DNA from: Akkermansia muciniphila
GTDB taxonomy: Bacteria > Verrucomicrobiota > Verrucomicrobiia > Verrucomicrobiales > Akkermansiaceae
Reading direction: 5' to 3'
Length of the DNA: 35,501 bases
NCBI GenBank assembly: GCA_945860285.1
Contig: CAMAQB010000032.1
Coordinates: 1-35,501 of the forward strand
The notes beneath the pieces were generated by a model. The model was not told where the DNA came from and ran no database searches. It saw only the letters and a list, made by a program, of their open reading frames with translations. Position numbers and translations under genes: made by a program. Position 1 is the stretch's first letter, and each line of letters opens with the position of its first letter. Below are positions 6,622 to 16,458 of the stretch, one piece after another.

Positions 6622-9600
6622 TACGGTTCTAGTAAGTTGTTGCGCCAGTCGAAGATGAATTTCTGAGTTTGACCGCCGGGTAAATACGGCCCCTGCGGCC
6701 CGGTACTCCCCTCAAGAATGGTAGCTCCTGGCCTTACCTGGAACTGCTTGAAGCCGGACATCGTGCTCCACTCGGGTTTGATCGCCAGACTGCTTCTCGA
6801 AGCTGGGAATGTTTCAAAGAGATAACTGCCGCTGGGTCGCGTTGCGTCCGAGAAATAGCGAAGACCAAACTCGGACGATCCAGCTTGCCGAACCGTTATG
6901 TTCTGTGGATTGAACGATTGTAGTATCTGAACACGATCTGCTCGGGATACACCTTGGGATTTTAAGAATGCAGATGCGTCTTGGATGCCTGCGTAAGGGT
7001 TGGGTAGATTCTTCGCGGCGCTACTCCCTAAAATTGTCAAATCGATTTGTGAGTTTGTCAGTGTTGAACCCGAGCTAATCGATACACCACTCCGCTCAAT
7101 ACTGCCAATTCCTCTAGCAGCAATTGCCACTTCGCGTTCGGCTGATCTAACTAGGCTGGAGCCGGCTAATTTCGCTTCTGGGATCGCTGAAAGAGCCAGC
7201 CAAAATATGCGTTCGCCAGTGGGTCTTTCTTCACCGAAGCCTATGCTGCGACCCCAGCCGCGAAACTCCAACGGGACAGATGTAATATCTGTTTGGAATA
7301 CGAAGTTAAAAACACCTGCGCCAATATGACCGGGCAAATCAATGCCTCCTTTGATGAGATCCAACACCCGTGCTTTCGGGCTATTCAGCCATTTTTGTTT
7401 CTCTATTTCGGAACTTTCTGGCAAATGAAACATAGTCCATGAAATTGGTTCCGCATTCGCCTCAACGATGGCTGATAGCAAATCCCAATACTCCATAGCA
7501 GGAAAAGTCATATAATCGGGCAAAGTCTGTGATGATCCTGCACCTCCTTGATAGCCATTTTGCGAGATCGGCGTGGTTTGGTTGCTCAACGAATTGGCAT
7601 CCATCGCCGATGGAACGACGGTGGATTTGAATGCATCGGGACTGACGTATCCGATGTCACCAGTCGTCTGTGGGATGAGGACCGTGGCCAGCCCATTCGG
7701 ATCCCAGGCGGACCAAGGATTGTGGCGGACATAGTTGTAGTCGTTCGGGCCGTCGATGAAGCCGGCGGGGTCGCGGGTGATGAAGGTGTTCGTTAGACGG
7801 TCGCGGTAGCGGAAGCCTTCGTTGATCAGGCCGGCGGGTTCTTCGTATTTGCCGTTGGCTCCGTATTTGCCTTCGCGGGTGCCGTATTGGTGGTTGAGCA
7901 TGCCGTTGGAGGCATAGCTGCCGTGCCAGAGCAAGGTGCCTGTTTCGCTGAACTGCGCGGTGATGTCGCCTCTCAGGTTGTGGCGGGGATGGGTGGCGGT
8001 GCCATCCGCTTCTTGCGTTTGCAACAGACCACCCACTCCGCTGCCTGTGCGCTGTTGGTGGTAGCTTGTGCTGCTGATGTCGCCGTCCCATTCATGCACC
8101 GGGCTGCTGCCGCTGAAGGCGAATTGATAGGTGTTGGCGGCGCTGGGTGCCGCGCCGGTGCTGCGGGCAATCCGCCGGATGAGCGGATCGTAGCGGTATT
8201 GGTAGTTGCCGTTTTCGGAGGGGGCGGCGGTGTTGAGTTCGAGGCCGGTGAGGCGGTTGAAGCTATCGTAGGTGTAAGTATCGGTTAGTGAGGCGGTGGC
8301 TTTGCTGCTGCGGTTGCCGTTCGGGTCGTAGCCAAAGGTGCTGGTCAGCGGGGCACCGGCATCGAGAGTCTCGGTGAGTTGATAAAGCTGATTGCTGTTG
8401 TATCCGTTGGTCGCATTTCCGAAAGTGAAGCTGCGCTGAAGTGTGCTCGCACCGTTTTGCGGATCGTTGATTTCGCGCACGGTGGACAGGCGGTTTTCGG
8501 CGGCATCGTAGCGGTGGATTTCGCTGCGGGTGCGGGTGGTAGTTCCAAGCTGACCGCCGGATTCTTGTTGCTGCTCGCTGATGAGTTGGCTGCGTTGATC
8601 GTAGCTGTTGCTGAGAGTGCGGCTGGGGATGTTGAGGCCGGGGGCAAAGGTTTCGCGCAGCAGGGTGACGTTGGCGAGCAGGTCGTATTCGTATTCGGTG
8701 CGGCTGATGCTTTGGGTTGATCCAGCGGCGCGGAGGGTCTGGGCGGTGATGCGTCCGGCGGGGTCGAGGGTGTTGCTTTGTTCAAGGCCGTTAGGGAGGG
8801 TTTCGCGGACAAGTTGCCCGGCGAGGTTGTAGCCGAAGGAAGTTGTGAGTGCGGATTGACCCGTGATCAGTGGGGAAGTGGTGGTGGAGCTTCTGCGCCC
8901 GGCGGGGTCGTAACTGTGGTGGGTCGTGGTGGCGCTGGCGGAGTCTGTGATGCGGGTGATCTGGCTGAGCAGGTCGTAGCCGTATTGGCTTGTGACGGTG
9001 TTGGAGGTCTCGCTGGTGAGGCGGCCGAGCGGATCGTAGCTGCGGCTGATGGCAGGGTTGCCTAGGGAAAGATCGGCGGGCGGCGTGATCGGCTGGATGC
9101 CGGTGAGGCGACCGCGCAAGTCGTAATCAAAGCTGAGGTTTTCTTCGCTGTGGCCGATGATGCTGAGCTGTTCGAGACGGAATTGATCGTCGTAGAAAAA
9201 TTCCTTGCGTCGGTTGGCGGCATCGATGTGGGCGGTGGAAAGCAGGGCATCGTATTCCGTCGTTTCGGTTTTTTTGCGAGCGGCATCGTCCGCATCGCGG
9301 GTGGTGCTGATGGTGCGACCGAGGCCATCGTAGCCGAAAGTGGTGGCCTGGTTGAGTCCGTCGCTAAGGCGGGTGAGGCGGCCGAGGGCATCGTATTGAT
9401 AGCGATGGCTGACGGGAGTAATCGTCGGGGTGCCGTTGGCATCGGTCAAGGTGACATCCTGAGTGCTGGTGTCGAGGCGGTTGTCAGGGAAATAGGAACT
9501 GTGGGTGCTGTGGCCACGCGGGTCGATGGTCTCGGTTAGGTTGCTGGCTGTGTCGTAGAAATACTGCCAAAGCGGGCGACGCTGGGAGTCCGGCAATTCC

Positions 9601-12600
9601 GGGCGCAACACCGGGCCGGATCTGCTGGTGAGGCGGCCAGCGGCATCGTAGTCCGAGTGCCAGGCGTAGCCGCGCGGGTCGATGCGTTTGCTGAGCAGGC
9701 CGCGGGGATCGTAATGATAGAGGGTGGTGGGGCGGCTGATTTGTTGGGAGTGTGCATCGGTGACGGCGGGGAGTTTTTCGTAAGCGAGACGACCGAGAAT
9801 GTCGTAGCCGAACTCGGTGCTGTGGCCGTAAGCGTCGCTGGTGCTGCTGATGCGTCCGTAAGCATCGTAGTGGATTTCCGTGCTGGGGTGGGCACTGATG
9901 TCCGTGCGGGCATCGACGACAGCAGGCAGGATTTGTTTCGTCGGGCGACCGAGGGCATCGCACTCGATTCGATAGGCGCTCCATGATGCGAGTGGGTCGG
10001 TGCTCTCGCGGATTTCTTTCAAGAACGGGATGCCGGTGCTGGTGTAGCTTTGCTTGGTGATGAGTTCCTTGTCGCTGCCTGCGGCGAAGACCTGCTGTTG
10101 CGGGCGATCAAGGGTATCATAAATTACGGCCTGGGTGAGCTGCGCGGCGGAGAGATCGAGCGCGGCATTGTTTTCATCGAAGGGACTGCGGAAAGTGGTG
10201 ACACTCTCGGTCAGCCCGGTGATGGGGGAGAAGGCGTATTGCAATTTGGCGTGAAGTTTGGTCTGGCCATCGCTGGCGTACTCGCGCAGGATGGTTTCCA
10301 AGCGGGCAAAGTCATCAAACAGGAAATGGGTGGCGTAGCCCAGAGGATCGGTGATTTTGACGGGCTGGCTGGGCGAGGCGAGCAGGTCGTATTCCCAACG
10401 GGTGACGCGGTCGGTAGCGACCGTGGGGATCGTGCCGGGGGCGCGTTCGGCGGCGGGCTGGATGAGCGTGGTAAGCCGGCCTAACGGATCGAATTGTTGC
10501 TCGGAAATAAATCCGCGTGGATCGGTGAGGCGCAGCGCGCGGGTGGCATCGAGATACTCGGTGGCGGTGACAATATCCGTTGCAGGCTGAATGCCGGTTA
10601 GGCCTGTGGCGCTGCTGTAACTGAGGTCACCATTCATGTCGCGAACGCTGGTGGTGACGCGGCCGAGACTATCGTATTCAAGGCCGGTGGCGTTTCCTAA
10701 CGGATCGCGGGAGATCACCAGACGGGCGGCATCGTCGTATTGGAAATGATAGGTTGAGCCATCAGCAAGGCTCGTGCTGCTGAGCAGACCCGCGTCGTCG
10801 TAAGTCAAACTGCGGGTGCCGCCAGCCGGCGTGGTTGCTTCGAGGATGCGCCCCGAGGCACTGCGAGTGACTTGCTGGTTGAGATTGGCGGCATCGTTGC
10901 CGACAAGGGCGGGGAAGCCGAGCGCATCGAACTGGAAATCGGTGACCAGATCACTGACCCAGGCGGGGTCTTGCGGCTGGGAGAGTGCCTTGCGGGTCAC
11001 GCGGGTGAGGGCACCGGGGAAAGTGGCGTTGGTGTAGGCGTAATCGATTTGGGACAGCAATACGTTTTCAGCATCGTGGAGAGTGAGGGAAGTCTGGCGG
11101 GCGAGAGCATCACGGCTGATGGAGATGGTGCGGTCGCGGGAATCCGTGATGGTTTCCGGAAGGAGTTGCAGCAGTGGGTTGGCAGCGGAGTTGTAATGAT
11201 ACGTGGTGGTTTGGCCGAGCAGATTGGTGCTGGTGCTGGGCAGGGGATAAAACGAGTGCATGGGAACGGCACCGGCGACAAGGGGTCTGCTATAAAGGTT
11301 ATTGGTGGGGTTGTGGGGCAGTTCGAAGGTGGCACGGGTACTGCGATCTGCGGCATCGGTGCTTTCCGTTAGCGCAAAGCCAGCGCGGGCATCGTAATCG
11401 AAAGTGATGGCAGTGTCGGCCACATCATCGCAGCGTCGGGTGAGCGACGGGAAAAACAACGCAGCGGCGCTGGGGAGATGGGCGGCATCGGCGCTGGGCA
11501 ATTCCCAGCGGTAGTTCGTGGGGGTGGCAAACTCGTAGGTCCAGTGGCTGCCATGAAAATCCGTGACCTCGGTGGTGATGGTGAGATCGGAAGGAATTGC
11601 TTCCACAGCGGCTTCGGTGTCGGTTGCCTCGCGGGCGGGTCGTCCAAATTTCAGAGTGTGATCGGGATCGTAATCCACCTCCGTGGCATTCGGCAAAGTG
11701 ATGGCGTCGACCAGCAGCGGATCGCCTGCGGGATGGTAGTAGGCCGAGGCAGCCGAGGACCAGCACGAGCGGGTTTGCGAAGGTTGATAGTGGATGGTGA
11801 GAGTTTCCGAATTTCCCCGGCTTATCGTTTGCGGGGTAATGTGCTGCGTTGCGATGCGATAGAGTCCGCTGCCGCTGGTGAGCGGCGCGAGCATTTCCTC
11901 AGGGCGCGGGTCGGCTTCGATGGCATAGTGGTAACCGTAGCTGGCATCGAGGCGCGGGCCGATGTGATGGCTGGCGAGAACCGGGTGAAGAGCAGCGGGT
12001 TGGCCGTTGGCAGCGAGATTGCGGATTTCATGAAGGTAGCTGTGTTTGATGCCAGCAGGATCCCAGAACGACTGGATTCTGCCATCCTCCTGACGGAAGC
12101 GCAGGCGCAAGTCCGTGCGTCCCTCGACGCTGATCTGCTGCGGTAGCAAGCTGGCGGGGCCGTTCGCGTATTCGTAAAGCAGGCTGACACCGAAACGATC
12201 CGTCACCTTCGTGAGACGATGGTAATGATTGCTGGTGAAGCCACTGGGATGGTTCGCGCCGTCGAATGCGGTATCGCGATTGTTCGGGACGCGGAAGTTG
12301 GCGGTGGTGGGGGAATAGACGTGCGTGATGCCAAGCAGCGGCTGGGTGAGGGTGTACTCGCCATTGCCCGCGCGGCTGAGAGTGATGCTGGTGGTGGCGC
12401 GTTCGGGCAACTGGGTAGGATCAGGGAGAAACGTTGTTTGGTCGTCGCCGTTGGTGTATTCGAAGAAGCTGTATGCGCGGCCTTGGTAGTCGCGCACCGT
12501 GACGGTGCTGACAAGTCTGCGGGGGTCTTCGTTAGGGGCGGTGGATTCCGCGCCTGCGGGGTTGAGTGATACCACACGCAGCAGAGAAGCGCAGAGATTG

Positions 12601-14669
12601 CTATCCCAGCCCGGGCCAAAAGGCAGCAAAGGATGTTCCTCCGGGCGCAGGCCGAATGCCTCACTCCAAATGCTATCGGTGCTGGAGCGTGACACCGCGA
12701 GAACCAAATCCGAACCCGGCACCGGCAGGGCGAAATCCGTTTCGCTGTGATGGAAACGCCCCGTCAAGGCATCGACAAAGGTTGCTGCACCGGGTGCAGG
12801 CTGGCCATTCACACCGATCTTGCGTTCCGGCTCCAGGGTTTTGCTGCGCTGACCGCCGAGCAGGGAATCGCCCTCGGGATTCGCGCCGCCCAAGCCGCGC
12901 AGTTCCGCCGCCTGGCGGATGGCAAAACGCTGGGAGGAAGAGTTGTTTGTAATATCGGTGAACTGAAAATCCGTGGTGAAAGAGCCAAGGTCGTAGTCGG
13001 TTTGCTGTAGAAACCACGGAGCGGTTATGACTCTCGCTTTGGCGGAGACGATCACGGAGAAACCCTCATCGAACTCAGGGGCTTCGGGGTTGGTTTTGGC
13101 GAATTCGAGCAATACTTTCGGAAATTCGTTATTGCTTGGTAAAGTGCTTGTCGTTCCTTGCGGGCTTGTTGCTAGGCCATCCTTGATCGTCACCGATAGG
13201 TCATTGGTTCCCACGATCGTAGCCGTCCAAACGATCTTTACGGGGTAAGTGAAGATCGTGTTGGTAAACTCATCAACAACTGTCGATTCGTATTGGCCCC
13301 AAAACGGGAGTTCCGCGCATAACTTCACATCGGAAAGCTTGTTAAAGAAAAACGGCTTTCCGCCCATGACGGATTTTGGAACATGCATCGGCACCGGGCC
13401 GAGAACCAGGTGCCTAGAATATTGATGTTCCTCATCATCCAAATCCGTATCCAAGGGGAAGTAGGGAAATTGCGCCGAGCCCAATTGACAAAGTGCGCCG
13501 TCCTTGAATTCAAATGGGGGATTGCCGCCCGCCTGCACGGGATAGATCAGTGGGATTTTCTCTGGTGCGCCCACCCACCAGCGTTGAGGAATCACCATGA
13601 CGTTGCGTTGAACAGGACGCTTCAAAGATATGTCAGCAAATGCCAGCGACAGATCCAACGCATAGTCGGTGAAATAGTCGGGAACTCCAGAGACCCCATT
13701 TTTCCAAGCACTTCCGAGATAGCAAAACCAATTCCAACTGTGCCATCCCTCTTCATCGTCAGCGCTATTGCGTGATCTTGGTGGCGATTTGCCCCACGGG
13801 GTGGTAATTTCCTCAACCAATTCCTTCTGCGCGATAACAGGATATTGCAGCTTCTGAACAGTACCAACACTCGAGCGCGCCGTCAAAAAATCAGCAAACC
13901 GATAGACAGGCTCTTCGATTAGTTCCGGCGGAGCGTTGTCCGCATCGGGCGATGTGCCTACAGCCGGGTCGGGAATCACATCCGCCACAGCGAGGCCATT
14001 TCCCCCTGGTGCAATGTTCGCGTCCCCCGCAGCGGAACCTGGTTGCCATGGCAGATAAACCCGCTGGTTCGGGCTGCCGCTGAGGCGCACCTCCACACGA
14101 TCACCCGCTACCAGTGGCGGTGTGAATGCCTGCGGGTTCAGCGTGTAACTGCCATCCGCACCCGAATAAGTGAGCAACATCGGTGTGGATTGCGGAGCGG
14201 CCTCCCCCACATTCCACCGATAAAACGACAACGGAACCCCCACCGCAGTGTCGCCCGAGGCATGTGTCAACTGCACTTTCCACATCCCCGCCACCCGCAA
14301 CAGCGGTGGCTGCCAATTCGTATCTGTCGCCATGTCCGGCGTCTCATCCGAGTAATGCAGCCGCGTAAACAAACGCGGCGTGGACGAGAACGTGCCGAAA
14401 CTTTTCTCACCGGCACCTTCCTCGGTCAGGGGAAAATAATTCCAATTCACGGCATCGGCACTCCATTGCAACAAGTAAGTCCGCTGCGGCACCCCCTGCC
14501 ACTCGATGAGCGAAGGTTTGTTCACCCCGCCGCCATAAAATGCGGGCAGCGGCTGCGGTGCCATGCCCGGAGCCTGATGCGCGGATGGATCGGCCATCAA
14601 AGTGCCGCATGACAGCCCCGCCACGCTGCACAGCGCGGATTTCAATACTAGCCAGGGGGAATTTTTCAT
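6621..14669 (-). CDS. Giant secreted Rhs/YD-repeat polymorphic toxin
   Basis: The product has 2682 residues and a Sec signal peptide (about 1-26, ending GTLMA). A beta-rich N-terminal part includes a carboxypeptidase-regulatory-like stretch at about 130-210. An Rhs entry region follows at about 640-720 (TDFALPVPGSDL, LPFGPGWDSNL). A long array of YD repeats runs from about 1090 to 2150, and the Rhs-associated core is at about 2156-2326. The tip is at 2327-2682. Rhs arrays form a closed shell around a C-terminal toxin that is cut free after DPxGL; both D-P-x-G motifs are present here. The final ~90 residues (FGLRYFSD, then FQVRPGATILEGSTGPQ) resemble the ends of some contact-dependent ADP-ribosyltransferase-like toxins, but this is weak. 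There is no PAAR, VgrG or T6SS gene nearby, so export by Sec and surface display is inferred. Confidence 0.9.
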   Translation of the reverse strand: MKNSPWLVLKSALCSVAGLSCGTLMADPSAHQAPGMAPQPLPAFYGGGVNKPSLIEWQGVPQRTYLLQWSADAVNWNYFPLTEEGAGEKSFGTFSSTPRLFTRLHYSDETPDMATDTNWQPPLLRVAGMWKVQLTHASGDTAVGVPLSFYRWNVGEAAPQSTPMLLTYSGADGSYTLNPQAFTPPLVAGDRVEVRLSGSPNQRVYLPWQPGSAAGDANIAPGGNGLAVADVIPDPAVGTSPDADNAPPELIEEPVYRFADFLTARSSVGTVQKLQYPVIAQKELVEEITTPWGKSPPRSRNSADDEEGWHSWNWFCYLGSAWKNGVSGVPDYFTDYALDLSLAFADISLKRPVQRNVMVIPQRWWVGAPEKIPLIYPVQAGGNPPFEFKDGALCQLGSAQFPYFPLDTDLDDEEHQYSRHLVLGPVPMHVPKSVMGGKPFFFNKLSDVKLCAELPFWGQYESTVVDEFTNTIFTYPVKIVWTATIVGTNDLSVTIKDGLATSPQGTTSTLPSNNEFPKVLLEFAKTNPEAPEFDEGFSVIVSAKARVITAPWFLQQTDYDLGSFTTDFQFTDITNNSSSQRFAIRQAAELRGLGGANPEGDSLLGGQRSKTLEPERKIGVNGQPAPGAATFVDALTGRFHHSETDFALPVPGSDLVLAVSRSSTDSIWSEAFGLRPEEHPLLPFGPGWDSNLCASLLRVVSLNPAGAESTAPNEDPRRLVSTVTVRDYQGRAYSFFEYTNGDDQTTFLPDPTQLPERATTSITLSRAGNGEYTLTQPLLGITHVYSPTTANFRVPNNRDTAFDGANHPSGFTSNHYHRLTKVTDRFGVSLLYEYANGPASLLPQQISVEGRTDLRLRFRQEDGRIQSFWDPAGIKHSYLHEIRNLAANGQPAALHPVLASHHIGPRLDASYGYHYAIEADPRPEEMLAPLTSGSGLYRIATQHITPQTISRGNSETLTIHYQPSQTRSCWSSAASAYYHPAGDPLLVDAITLPNATEVDYDPDHTLKFGRPAREATDTEAAVEAIPSDLTITTEVTDFHGSHWTYEFATPTNYRWELPSADAAHLPSAAALFFPSLTRRCDDVADTAITFDYDARAGFALTESTDAADRSTRATFELPHNPTNNLYSRPLVAGAVPMHSFYPLPSTSTNLLGQTTTYHYNSAANPLLQLLPETITDSRDRTISISRDALARQTSLTLHDAENVLLSQIDYAYTNATFPGALTRVTRKALSQPQDPAWVSDLVTDFQFDALGFPALVGNDAANLNQQVTRSASGRILEATTPAGGTRSLTYDDAGLLSSTSLADGSTYHFQYDDAARLVISRDPLGNATGLEYDSLGRVTTSVRDMNGDLSYSSATGLTGIQPATDIVTATEYLDATRALRLTDPRGFISEQQFDPLGRLTTLIQPAAERAPGTIPTVATDRVTRWEYDLLASPSQPVKITDPLGYATHFLFDDFARLETILREYASDGQTKLHAKLQYAFSPITGLTESVTTFRSPFDENNAALDLSAAQLTQAVIYDTLDRPQQQVFAAGSDKELITKQSYTSTGIPFLKEIRESTDPLASWSAYRIECDALGRPTKQILPAVVDARTDISAHPSTEIHYDAYGRISSTSDAYGHSTEFGYDILGRLAYEKLPAVTDAHSQQISRPTTLYHYDPRGLLSKRIDPRGYAWHSDYDAAGRLTSRSGPVLRPELPDSQRRPLWQYFYDTASNLTETIDPRGHSTHSSYFPDNRLDTSTQDVTLTDANGTPTITPVSHRYQYDALGRLTRLSDGLNQATTFGYDGLGRTISTTRDADDAARKKTETTEYDALLSTAHIDAANRRKEFFYDDQFRLEQLSIIGHSEENLSFDYDLRGRLTGIQPITPPADLSLGNPAISRSYDPLGRLTSETSNTVTSQYGYDLLSQITRITDSASATTTHHSYDPAGRRSSTTTSPLITGQSALTTSFGYNLAGQLVRETLPNGLEQSNTLDPAGRITAQTLRAAGSTQSISRTEYEYDLLANVTLLRETFAPGLNIPSRTLSNSYDQRSQLISEQQQESGGQLGTTTRTRSEIHRYDAAENRLSTVREINDPQNGASTLQRSFTFGNATNGYNSNQLYQLTETLDAGAPLTSTFGYDPNGNRSSKATASLTDTYTYDSFNRLTGLELNTAAPSENGNYQYRYDPLIRRIARSTGAAPSAANTYQFAFSGSSPVHEWDGDISSTSYHQQRTGSGVGGLLQTQEADGTATHPRHNLRGDITAQFSETGTLLWHGSYASNGMLNHQYGTREGKYGANGKYEEPAGLINEGFRYRDRLTNTFITRDPAGFIDGPNDYNYVRHNPWSAWDPNGLATVLIPQTTGDIGYVSPDAFKSTVVPSAMDANSLSNQTTPISQNGYQGGAGSSQTLPDYMTFPAMEYWDLLSAIVEANAEPISWTMFHLPESSEIEKQKWLNSPKARVLDLIKGGIDLPGHIGAGVFNFVFQTDITSVPLEFRGWGRSIGFGEERPTGERIFWLALSAIPEAKLAGSSLVRSAEREVAIAARGIGSIERSGVSISSGSTLTNSQIDLTILGSSAAKNLPNPYAGIQDASAFLKSQGVSRADRVQILQSFNPQNITVRQAGSSEFGLRYFSDATRPSGSYLFETFPASRSSLAIKPEWSTMSGFKQFQVRPGATILEGSTGPQGPYLPGGQTQKFIFDWRNNLLEP
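7638..8200 (-). repeat. Rhs core repeat, copy C, within the large rhs gene
   Basis: This is the third copy of the core segment found at 3044-3606 and 5407-5916. Homology with the mini genes starts at the codons for YRYDPL. Towards the tip it extends past DPNGL to GYVSP in common with copy A only. It would be the natural crossover site for swapping tips between orphan modules and the large gene. Confidence 0.85.
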
Positions 14670-15541
14670 GGTTCCACAGGCCTTTCCACCAAAGGCGCGA
14701 GGATTTTTTCGGGTACATCGGAGACAGCATCAGCAGGCATCTCCGATTTCCAAACCCGGATCAACACATCCTGCGGTTCCGGCGGATTGGCTCGCAGAGT
14801 CGCTTCCCGCTGTGCCTGTGTCGTCAGGCGTGCGGCATATTCCTCATGCAGTTTGGCACTTTCGGCAAGATACAATGCATGCAACGCCTTCACTGGTTTC
14901 AAAGCGGCCACATCCGTCGCATCGCCCTGCGTCACCACAAAAACGGCATTTCCCGGTTCCGGAAATTCAGGATACTGCGGCGCTTGATACTCCCGGCCCA
15001 GCTGCTGCGCCATGAGACGGCGCTTTTCCGTTTCCACATTCTCCACCGGCATCAGCAGCAGGTGGAATTCCTGATTCTCGAATACAAAGCGAGTCACTCC
15101 GCCCAGAACATTGAAATCAATCGTGCTCCATGCCGACATGCTTGGCGCTTGATTGCCGTGCGGATACCAACGCAGCAGCGTGCGCTGATGATCGTACACC
15201 GTGGCAGTCATGATGATCGGAATAATTACACGCTGGGGTGCCTGCAACTGTGCGCGCTCCTCCTCGCTCAACACCCGGGTTGCCCCAGGTTCCGGCACTG
15301 GCAGCACCGGCAGTTGGGGATCATCCACCACCTGCACCGTTTCGGTCACCATTTTGCGCACCGGCACCATGCCCGGCAACGGCGCAGGTTCCTCCCGCAT
15401 CACCTGCTGCGTGACCGAGCTGCGCACCTGAAAGACCGGCAACTCCCCGCTCTCCTCCTGCGTGCCGGGGTTGGAAGCAATGGGCTCCTGCGCCGCGAGC
15501 GTGCTTGAAATGATGGTAATCAGCGAAAAAAACGCTTTCAT
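14666..15541 (-). CDS. Secreted protein of unknown function, coupled to Rhs
   Basis: The product has 291 residues with a short signal peptide (about 1-17, MKAFFSLITIISSTLAAQ). A Pro/Val/Glu-rich stretch follows at about 50-90. The next ~120 residues are probably beta-rich (VIIPIIMTATVYDHQRTLLRWY, WSTIDFNVLGGVTRFVF). The C-terminal part is helical and charged, with Ala/Glu-rich repeats (about 215-255). It ends four bases inside the rhs gene (ATGA), so the two are made together. No family is recognised. Its secretion and tight coupling suggest an assembly, anchoring or export partner of the Rhs protein, which is an inference. There are no Cys residues and no membrane segment beyond the signal. 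Confidence 0.75.
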   Translation of the reverse strand: MKAFFSLITIISSTLAAQEPIASNPGTQEESGELPVFQVRSSVTQQVMREEPAPLPGMVPVRKMVTETVQVVDDPQLPVLPVPEPGATRVLSEEERAQLQAPQRVIIPIIMTATVYDHQRTLLRWYPHGNQAPSMSAWSTIDFNVLGGVTRFVFENQEFHLLLMPVENVETEKRRLMAQQLGREYQAPQYPEFPEPGNAVFVVTQGDATDVAALKPVKALHALYLAESAKLHEEYAARLTTQAQREATLRANPPEPQDVLIRVWKSEMPADAVSDVPEKILAPLVERPVEP

Positions 15542-15659
15542 GAGAGCAGGGGAGGGTAATTCTGGTAGTTATGGCGTAGAAATGAAGAAAACCGTTTTGT
15601 GATGCATGGAATACTCTGCCTCACCCAGGCGCGACAAGAAAAAAGGCAAATGCTTTTTC

Positions 15660-16384
15660 TCAAGCAGGATTTCCCGGTGCGGGAGGTACAGCGGGAGTGG
15701 GTGATTGTGCTGCTTGGCTGCGGTCGCGGATGACTCGGGCGGCTTGCCACTGGGCGGCGAATTCACGGCCTTGGGTCTGGGATCGGAAGCGCAAAATCAG
15801 CTTGTCCATACTGCCGAGCAGGTTGCTGATGCTCTTGTAATTTCCGCGCAGGGATGCGGTAAGAGCCTTGCGTTCGGCGATGGCATTTGAGGGGGTGGCG
15901 ATGTCGGCGGCGTAGTCATCGATGGCTTGAGCGAGCTTATCGGCATCGGCTTGATCGAGCCCGTACGTAGCGAGAGTAGCGGCATCGGCGGTCAGGGCCT
16001 GAGTGAGCTTGGCGGCGAGGATTCGGCTGCGGTTGAGGAGCTGTTCATCGCGCAAGCGACGCCAGGAAGAGATGGAAAACTCGACGCTGTGGGCGTTTTG
16101 TTCTTGCTCGGCATCGTTGTAATAATCGGCAAGGGCCCGGCCGATTTCGTGGCTGAGGTCTTCGAGTTCCGTTTCCTCACGGTCCTTGTCGGCAGCGTGG
16201 CCAGTGATGATTTTTCCTGAGCAGCGGAGGTGGTCGCGAAGTCCTCGATGGCAGCGAGCAAGAGAGTGGCTTTGATGGTGAAAATGACAGGAGCTTTGTT
16301 TTTCCAAACAGGTTGGAGGCTGCTGTCATTGAGGAGTGTGCTGATGGTGCGGCACATGTCGAGGCGGTTGATATGGTATTTTGC
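15660..16384 (-). pseudogene. Frameshifted conserved hypothetical gene
   Basis: The N-terminal part reads in one frame (NRLDMCRTISTLLNDSSL at about 16369-16313, on to TSAAQEKSS near 16207). The C-terminal part reads in another (GHAADKDREETELEDLSHEI from about 16205 to the stop at 15660). Together they make a plausible ~240-residue helical protein of a conserved type that I recognise only as hypothetical. The frames change near 16203-16216, next to an A5 run on the coding strand, so one base is missing. The likely first codon is also lost: TAG stands directly before GCA AAA TAC CAT (16387-16385), where a start would be expected. The protein is cytosolic and rich in Asp/Ala. An indel artefact in sequencing could explain the frameshift but not the missing start. 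Confidence 0.6.
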
Positions 16385-16458
16385 CTAGTGATAAAATTCA
16401 TATTTCTCCACCGTGGGATGTCAATGCGAAAAGTGTGAGATTTTGTATAGGAGCGCGA

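Noticed and set aside
8091..12952. Many long open frames opposite or within rhs, some over 200 codons
   Set aside because: They mirror the YD-repeat codons in other frames, have low-complexity Arg/Pro/Gly-rich products and no start signals.
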